From NCBI GenBank assembly GCA_012961565.1, contig DTZC01000119.1, forward strand, positions 1 to 11,173: a DNA stretch of 11,173 bases. Direction: 5' to 3'. Made by a program: the position numbers and the translations under genes. The DNA is from Dehalococcoidia bacterium. Lineage in GTDB: Bacteria; Chloroflexota; Dehalococcoidia; GIF9; UBA5629. The notes beneath the pieces are model-generated. The model had not been told where the DNA came from. It did no database searches and saw nothing but the letters and a program-made list of their open reading frames with translations. Shown one piece after another: positions 7,502 through 11,173 of this stretch. Numbering within the stretch: the first letter of the stretch is position 1; every line of letters begins with the position of its first letter.

Positions 7502-7789
7502 TTGCGCCTAAGACTCGGTATAAACTTCTATAAAGTCATCGTAGGGGTTATCTTCTCACTAACCTGGGCAAAGGTCATGTATATAATCTGGCAGCAGCCA
7601 AGCTACCTAACCTTTGTATGGTTCTATCTCGTGGTTGGCAGTGTAATCTTGAAGTGGGTGCTCTTCACTATAATCGACCGAATACATTTCAGGATAAGAT
7701 TGAGGAATTTACACAGGGAACTGGAAGAATCCGACCGGCGCATAGAAAAGATTTCAAAGCCTTATCCGGGGAATAACAATGATGCCTGA
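7502..7789 (+). CDS. Small two-helix membrane protein of unknown function
   Basis: A 95-residue protein that I do not recognise. Two hydrophobic helices are clear (about residues 9-29 and 34-58), rich in aromatic residues (Trp22, Trp30, Trp40, Trp52). An Arg-rich amphipathic segment (60-72) and a charged helix, ELEESDRRIEKI (73-84), could form a short coiled coil. By the positive-inside rule, both termini should be cytoplasmic. The start is TTG, supported by AGAGGGG at 7488-7494 with 7-nt spacing and by a promoter upstream; there is no better ATG at the N-terminus. It follows the two large surface-protein genes in the same direction, 213 bp downstream, and might be an accessory to them, but nothing in the sequence proves that. 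Confidence 0.68.
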   Translation: MRLRLGINFYKVIVGVIFSLTWAKVMYIIWQQPSYLTFVWFYLVVGSVILKWVLFTIIDRIHFRIRLRNLHRELEESDRRIEKISKPYPGNNNDA

Positions 7790-7983
7790 TTCTGTTGAGA
7801 GCAAGGGGAAAGGGGCGGCACCTCCTAGCATCTGTTAGCATTTCTGTCAATATATGATTGTCCACATGCCTAAGTAAGAAGGCGGACACCAGCAAAGGGG
7901 CATATCGGCAGTGCATCAACAGATGTCACTCTCATAAACCACTCAAGGATACTTGAAATAGAAGTATATCAGCAGGCACTATA
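7790..7983. other. Convergent intergenic region
   Basis: A 194-bp spacer between the small membrane-protein gene (+) and the crotonase operon (-). No gene is supported. A terminator for each strand is expected here, but I see no canonical GC stem with a T-tract. The only compact hairpin is an AT-rich 6-bp stem, ATACTT/AAGTAT (7949-7954 and 7962-7967), just past the crotonase stop, which is weak. Confidence 0.5.
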
Positions 7984-8712
7984 TCACTGCTTGAACTGCC
8001 AAACAAGGCTTGCCAGCCTTCTTTCCAGTTCCAGCCCCTCGTGCAGTCTCAGACTCAAGCCTCTCGTCACCGCCTGCTTAATACACCTAACCACCACAAT
8101 GTCAAGAGACGCAATTTGTCTTGCTAGTTCATCAACCACAGGCAATAGGTCAGCTTTAGGCACCACCCGGTTAACCAAGGCCATTGCCAGAGCCTCGTCT
8201 GCGTTAACGCGATGACCTAGAAACATCATCTCTAGGGCTTTAGCTTGCCCTATGACACGGGGCAAGGTCTGCGTAGCTCCGGCAGCTGGGATTATTCCCA
8301 GCCCGATTTCGGGCAAGCCAAACTGTGCATCTTCCGAAGCTATCCTTATATCGCAGCACAATGCCATCTCAATTCCAGAACCGAGGACATAACCGTGGAG
8401 AGCAGCAATCAGCGGCTGTGGTATGCTCAAGAAAAGCCCCCAGACATCCCGTTGCCAGCGTACCTCTCGAGCAACTGTAGGTGACGGAGCAGTTAGAAAC
8501 TCAGACAGGTCAGCTCCAGCACAAAATGCTCTATCTCCAGCACCCTTGAAAATGGCTACTTTTATCTCAGGGTCATCCTTGATTGCACCCAGGATTTGAT
8601 ATAGCTCATCCCGCATCCTGATGTTATATGCATTCAAGACCTGAGGACGATTAAGCGTCACATAAGCAACGTTGTCCTCTTTTTCGTATATCAGGGTTTC
8701 AAAATTGAACAT
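7984..8712 (-). CDS. Enoyl-CoA hydratase/isomerase (crotonase) family protein with both catalytic Glu, short C-terminus
   Basis: A 242-residue crotonase. The family hydrates or isomerises acyl-CoA thioesters, classically adding water to 2-enoyl-CoA in fatty-acid beta-oxidation. The oxyanion-hole segment GDRAFCAGADLSE is at residues 59-71, and the second active-site block has GSGIEMALCCD and FGLPEIGLG. E115 and E135 are 20 residues apart, matching the two catalytic glutamates of rat enoyl-CoA hydratase (Glu144 and Glu164), so hydratase chemistry is possible. The usual C-terminal stretch (D-x-x-EGI-x-AF-x-EKR-x-P-x-F) is missing; the protein stops at ASLVWQFKQ. The frame is open further upstream to 8856, but that part overlaps the preceding gene. 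ATG at 8712 aligns with the paralogue's N-terminus (FETLIYEK versus YETLIYQK) and has a weak AGGG ribosome site. It lies 25 bp after the first crotonase gene, in the same operon. Confidence 0.88.
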   Translation of the reverse strand: MFNFETLIYEKEDNVAYVTLNRPQVLNAYNIRMRDELYQILGAIKDDPEIKVAIFKGAGDRAFCAGADLSEFLTAPSPTVAREVRWQRDVWGLFLSIPQPLIAALHGYVLGSGIEMALCCDIRIASEDAQFGLPEIGLGIIPAAGATQTLPRVIGQAKALEMMFLGHRVNADEALAMALVNRVVPKADLLPVVDELARQIASLDIVVVRCIKQAVTRGLSLRLHEGLELERRLASLVWQFKQ

Positions 8713-8737
8713 CTGCCCTACAAAAGCAAGCAGTCTA

Positions 8738-9496
8738 TTATCTGCTCTTGAATTGAGGGGGCCTCTTCTCGAGAAAAGCCTTAATTCCTTCAGTCCGGTC
8801 TTCAGTCGTTTGTAGGAGGCAATAAAGGTCGGCTTCCAGGCACAGACCCTGCTCAAGCGTCAAATCCAGCCCCTTGCATATTGCCTCCTTAGCATACTCG
8901 ACCGCAAAAGGCGCCTTCGACACTATTCTTTGTGTCACGTCTCTTATCAACGGCATGAGCTGCTCCTGTTCTACCACTCTATTGACCAAGCCAATCCGCA
9001 AAGCCTCAGCGGCATCTATGCTTTTTCCGCTGAGGAACATTTCCATAGCTCTGGCTTTTCCTACTAATCGAGGTAAGCGTTGAGTTGCTCCGTCCCAAGG
9101 CATAAGACCTGAACCAATGTGAACTAACCCAAAGCGAGCCGTACTTACAGCGAATCTAATGTCACATGCTAGTGCTAACTCCAGACCTTGGTCTAATGTG
9201 TCCCCATTGATAGCAGCAATAACTGGAACCTTAAGACTAGCTATAGGCGCAGCCACAGATATCAACCTTGCTGATTGGTACGATGACTCCTTCAGGTCAA
9301 CACCTACAGAAAACGCCTTGTCTCCAGCACCGGTAACAACCACCACTCTTATCCTTTCATCGTGACTGATATCAGCACAAACATCTGCCAATTCCTCGGC
9401 TAGGCGCATATTTATTGCGTTAGCCACTGTCGGTCGATTAATAGTTATCATGCACTCAGCACCAGCTTTTTGATAAATAAGAGTCTCGTAACGCAT
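8738..9496 (-). CDS. Crotonase-family protein lacking the second catalytic glutamate
   Basis: A 252-residue crotonase of full length, including the C-terminal TEDRTEGIKAFLEKRPPQF block. The oxyanion segment GDKAFSVGVDLKE is at residues 59-71. The helix block is DQGLELALACD with E106 matching rat Glu144, but the position 20 residues later (rat Glu164) is H126 in FGLVHIGSG, and the usual PGxGG loop is replaced by MPWDGATQRLPR. Ordinary enoyl-CoA hydration is therefore doubtful; isomerase, hydrolase or another CoA-thioester reaction is possible, as crotonases vary at these residues. ATG at 9496 is chosen over GTG at 9505 because GAGGTGA (minus strand) sits 5 nt before it and too close to the GTG, and because MRYETLIY matches the second crotonase. 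It is the first gene of a two-gene operon with its own promoter. Beta-oxidation or anaerobic aromatic or alicyclic acid degradation are possible pathways; none is shown. Confidence 0.9.
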   Translation of the reverse strand: MRYETLIYQKAGAECMITINRPTVANAINMRLAEELADVCADISHDERIRVVVVTGAGDKAFSVGVDLKESSYQSARLISVAAPIASLKVPVIAAINGDTLDQGLELALACDIRFAVSTARFGLVHIGSGLMPWDGATQRLPRLVGKARAMEMFLSGKSIDAAEALRIGLVNRVVEQEQLMPLIRDVTQRIVSKAPFAVEYAKEAICKGLDLTLEQGLCLEADLYCLLQTTEDRTEGIKAFLEKRPPQFKSR

Positions 9497-9524
9497 GCCA
9501 GTCACCTCTCCTACTAATTCGGCA

Positions 9525-9553
9525 ATTATACAATATTAATATTAATCCTTAAA
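9525..9553 (-). promoter_or_regulatory. Promoter of the crotonase operon
   Basis: On the minus strand a perfect TATAAT occupies 9530-9525, with a poor -35 match TTTAAG at 9553-9548 and 17-bp spacing. Transcription would start near 9518, giving a leader of about 22 nt that carries the AGGAGAGGTGA ribosome site. The weak -35 box suggests either an activator or reliance on the AT-rich DNA around it. Confidence 0.5.
9535..9546. promoter_or_regulatory. AT palindrome inside the crotonase promoter (possible operator)
   Basis: ATTAATATTAAT (9535-9546) is a perfect 12-bp palindrome lying in the spacer between the -10 and -35 boxes of the crotonase promoter. A repressor bound there would block RNA polymerase. 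Genes for acyl-CoA metabolism are often under TetR- or FadR-like control, but the sequence alone does not identify a regulator, and AT-rich palindromes arise easily by chance. Confidence 0.35.
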
Positions 9554-9797
9554 AAGCCGCCGCGCCCTGGGAAGAAAATAAAACGTATTCCTCTGTGATA
9601 TAACTACACAAATATAGCTAAAGCTTACCAACTACTAAATTAATTTCTGGCGTTGTTTTTTCCTGACTAAAGTTGTTAAACAATACTATCTACGACTGGT
9701 ATTGCAAGCGAACATCATCACGAAAGGGGAAAGCAGAATGCAGCATAATCGACTCTCATGCTACAATAATAAGCGAAGCCACCCTAGGAACAAACAC

Positions 9798-11173
9798 ATG
9801 CCTTTAGACAGCATAATCATTAAGGGAGCACGGGAGCACAACCTTAAGAACATAGATCTGGCTATCCCCAGAGACAAGATGGTTGTAATAACGGGTGTTT
9901 CTGGGTCAGGAAAAAGCTCCCTAGCTTTCGACACAATATATGCGGAAGGACAACGCCGCTATGTAGAGTCACTGTCTGCATATGCACGCCAATTCTTAGG
10001 GCGGATGGAAAAGCCAGATGTAGATTACATCGAGGGACTGAGCCCAGCAATCTCAATTGACCAAAAGGGGCCCTCACATAACCCACGCTCCACCGTGGGC
10101 ACGGTGACTGAAATCTACGACTATTTGCGGCTTCTTTTCGCTCGTGTTGGCCATCCACATTGTCCCAGATGCGGTCGCGAAATCTCCCGCCAAACAGTAC
10201 AGCAAATCGTTGATGCCATTCAGGCAATACCTGGCGGTAGCCGAATCATGATTCTGGCGCCATTGGTTCGAGACCGCAAAGGAGAACATCAAGCAATATT
10301 CGATGACTTGAGCAAGGCAGGATTTGTTCGTGTCAGAGTTGATGGTCGTATTTGTGACCTTTCCGAAGAATTCCAACTGGATAAGAACAAGAGGCACACC
10401 ATTGAAGTTATAGTTGACCGCCTTCAAGTGGGCGAGGCAGATAGCAGTCGTATTGCCGACTCAGTTGAAACAGCACTGAAACTCGGAGCGGGTGTTGTCC
10501 TCATCTCTATCGTTGATGGAAATGAACTGCTGTTCTCTGAACACTTCGCCTGCGTTCATTGCGGTATCAGTCTGGGTGAAATCGCACCGCGGACGTTCAG
10601 CTTTAACAGCCCTCATGGTGCCTGTCCCGAATGTAGTGGACTAGGTGTGAAACTAGAAATCGACCCAGACCTCCTCATACCTAACAAAGACCTCAGCTTA
10701 GCTCAAGGTGCCATCCATGCCTGGGGCTGGTTTGCCTGGCACGCTGGCGAACTTCAGGATTTAGCTCGCCGATACGGATTCTCACTCCATACCCCTGTTA
10801 ATAAGCTCAGCAAAGAACACCTCAACCTCATCCTCTACGGTGAAAATGGAGAACTTGTGCGATATCGCAATCGCTATGGACGAGTTAGAGAATATTTTAC
10901 TGCTTATGAAGGCGCTATTCCCTACTTGGAGCGAATCTATAAAGATACTGAGTCAAACAATACCCGAGCTGAAATCGAACGGTACATGGCTTCTTATCCA
11001 TGTCCAGCTTGCCGCGGGAAACGACTTAAGCCTGAATCTTTAGCTATCACGGTTGATGGCATGAACATAATAGAGGTAACTGAACTGTCAGCAGCCGAGG
11101 CATTGCGGTGGATACTCTGTCTCAGCGGCGATGGCAATAGCAAACCCCACCTAACACCTTATGAGTTAAAGAT
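9798..11173 (+). CDS. uvrA: Excinuclease ABC subunit A, N-terminal part (cut by the window end)
   Basis: UvrA is the damage-sensing ATPase of nucleotide excision repair; its dimer loads UvrB onto lesions. About 458 of the usual 940 or so residues are present. The opening [22 protein letters not shown] is typical, with Walker A GVSGSGKS at residues 33-40 and [18 protein letters not shown] just after. The first zinc site is C252-x2-C255 and C276-x2-C279 (ACVHCG and ACPECSGLG), and [14 protein letters not shown] begins at C402. ATG at 9798 gives the standard family N-terminus and has AGGAA at 9786-9790, 7 nt upstream. An in-frame ATG at 9738 with a stronger AAGGGG (9724-9729) would add 20 residues not usual for the family. 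The gene diverges from the crotonase operon. No frameshift is seen; the signature motif and second ATPase half lie beyond the window. Confidence 0.97.
   Translation, partial: MPLDSIIIKGAREHNLKNIDLAIPRDKMVVITGVSGSGKSSLAFDTIYAEGQRRYVESLSAYARQFLGRMEKPDVDYIEGLSPAISIDQKGPSHNPRSTVGTVTEIYDYLRLLFARVGHPHCPRCGREISRQTVQQIVDAIQAIPGGSRIMILAPLVRDRKGEHQAIFDDLSKAGFVRVRVDGRICDLSEEFQLDKNKRHTIEVIVDRLQVGEADSSRIADSVETALKLGAGVVLISIVDGNELLFSEHFACVHCGISLGEIAPRTFSFNSPHGACPECSGLGVKLEIDPDLLIPNKDLSLAQGAIHAWGWFAWHAGELQDLARRYGFSLHTPVNKLSKEHLNLILYGENGELVRYRNRYGRVREYFTAYEGAIPYLERIYKDTESNNTRAEIERYMASYPCPACRGKRLKPESLAITVDGMNIIEVTELSAAEALRWILCLSGDGNSKPHLTPYELK

Larger units (their letters stand above)
9506..9737. other. Divergent intergenic region between the crotonase operon and uvrA
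   Basis: Besides the crotonase promoter, this AT-rich region should hold the uvrA promoter. Candidates are weak: an extended -10, TGATATAAC (9596-9604), without a good -35, and CTGACT (9662-9667) with TACTAT (9684-9689) at 16 bp. A small palindrome, TTGTT-A-AACAA (9673-9683), lies between. No complete SOS box is visible; only a CGAAC half-site occurs at 9709-9713. No gene is supported here. Confidence 0.5.

Noticed and set aside
7829..7925. 8-bp inverted repeat CATCTGTT / AACAGATG spanning the convergent spacer
   Set aside because: The arms are about 80 bp apart with no supporting structure or insertion-sequence-like gene between; likely chance.
7949..7967. ATACTT/AAGTAT hairpin as a terminator for the crotonase operon
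   Set aside because: Only a 6-bp AT-rich stem and no following T-tract on the relevant strand, so too weak to call.
8713..8856. N-terminal extension of the second crotonase up to an ATG at 8856
   Set aside because: It would overlap the C-terminus of the first crotonase by about 120 bp, and the added residues do not resemble the family; ATG 8712 aligns with the paralogue.
9709..9713. SOS (LexA) box upstream of uvrA
   Set aside because: Only a CGAAC half-site is present, without the matching GTTCG at the required distance.

Overview
The window looks like a bacterial chromosome segment of moderate GC. The gene content (cobalamin salvage genes, two very large type-I membrane proteins with He_PIG/Asp-box ectodomains, paired crotonases) together with sigma-70-type promoters recalls anaerobic Chloroflexota such as Dehalococcoidia. 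That assignment is inference; no rRNA or other strong marker is present. I see no tRNA, rRNA, CRISPR array, insertion sequence or phage gene.

Layout. (1) Positions 1-1656 (+): the end of a cobalamin nucleotide-loop operon. It holds the C-terminus of cobS, a DUF71/Dph6-like PP-loop ATPase overlapping it by 4 bp, and cobU. CobU activates adenosylcobinamide to its GDP form and CobS joins it to the ribazole. The DUF71 protein between them is probably a salvage enzyme and carries an unusual Cys/His-rich tail. (2) 1657-2140: a spacer with two inverted repeats, then a small cupin gene. (3) 2202-7288 (+): a strong promoter that would give a nearly leaderless mRNA, driving two ATGA-coupled genes for large surface-exposed membrane proteins. 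One has He_PIG and GSGWYK repeats outside and a substantial cytoplasmic part; the other has five Asp-box repeats and a membrane-proximal Fn3-like domain. They probably work as a pair, function unknown. (4) 7422-7789 (+): a 95-residue two-TM protein with its own promoter. (5) 7984-9496 (-): two crotonase-family genes in tandem. The first lacks one of the two catalytic glutamates and the second lacks the usual C-terminal end. An AT palindrome abuts their promoter. (6) 9738/9798 to the end (+): the N-terminal half of uvrA, cut by the window edge.

The most unusual parts are the two-protein surface module with its uncharacterised cytoplasmic domain and leaderless promoter, the His-for-Glu crotonase, and the Cys/His-rich extension on the B12-linked DUF71 protein.
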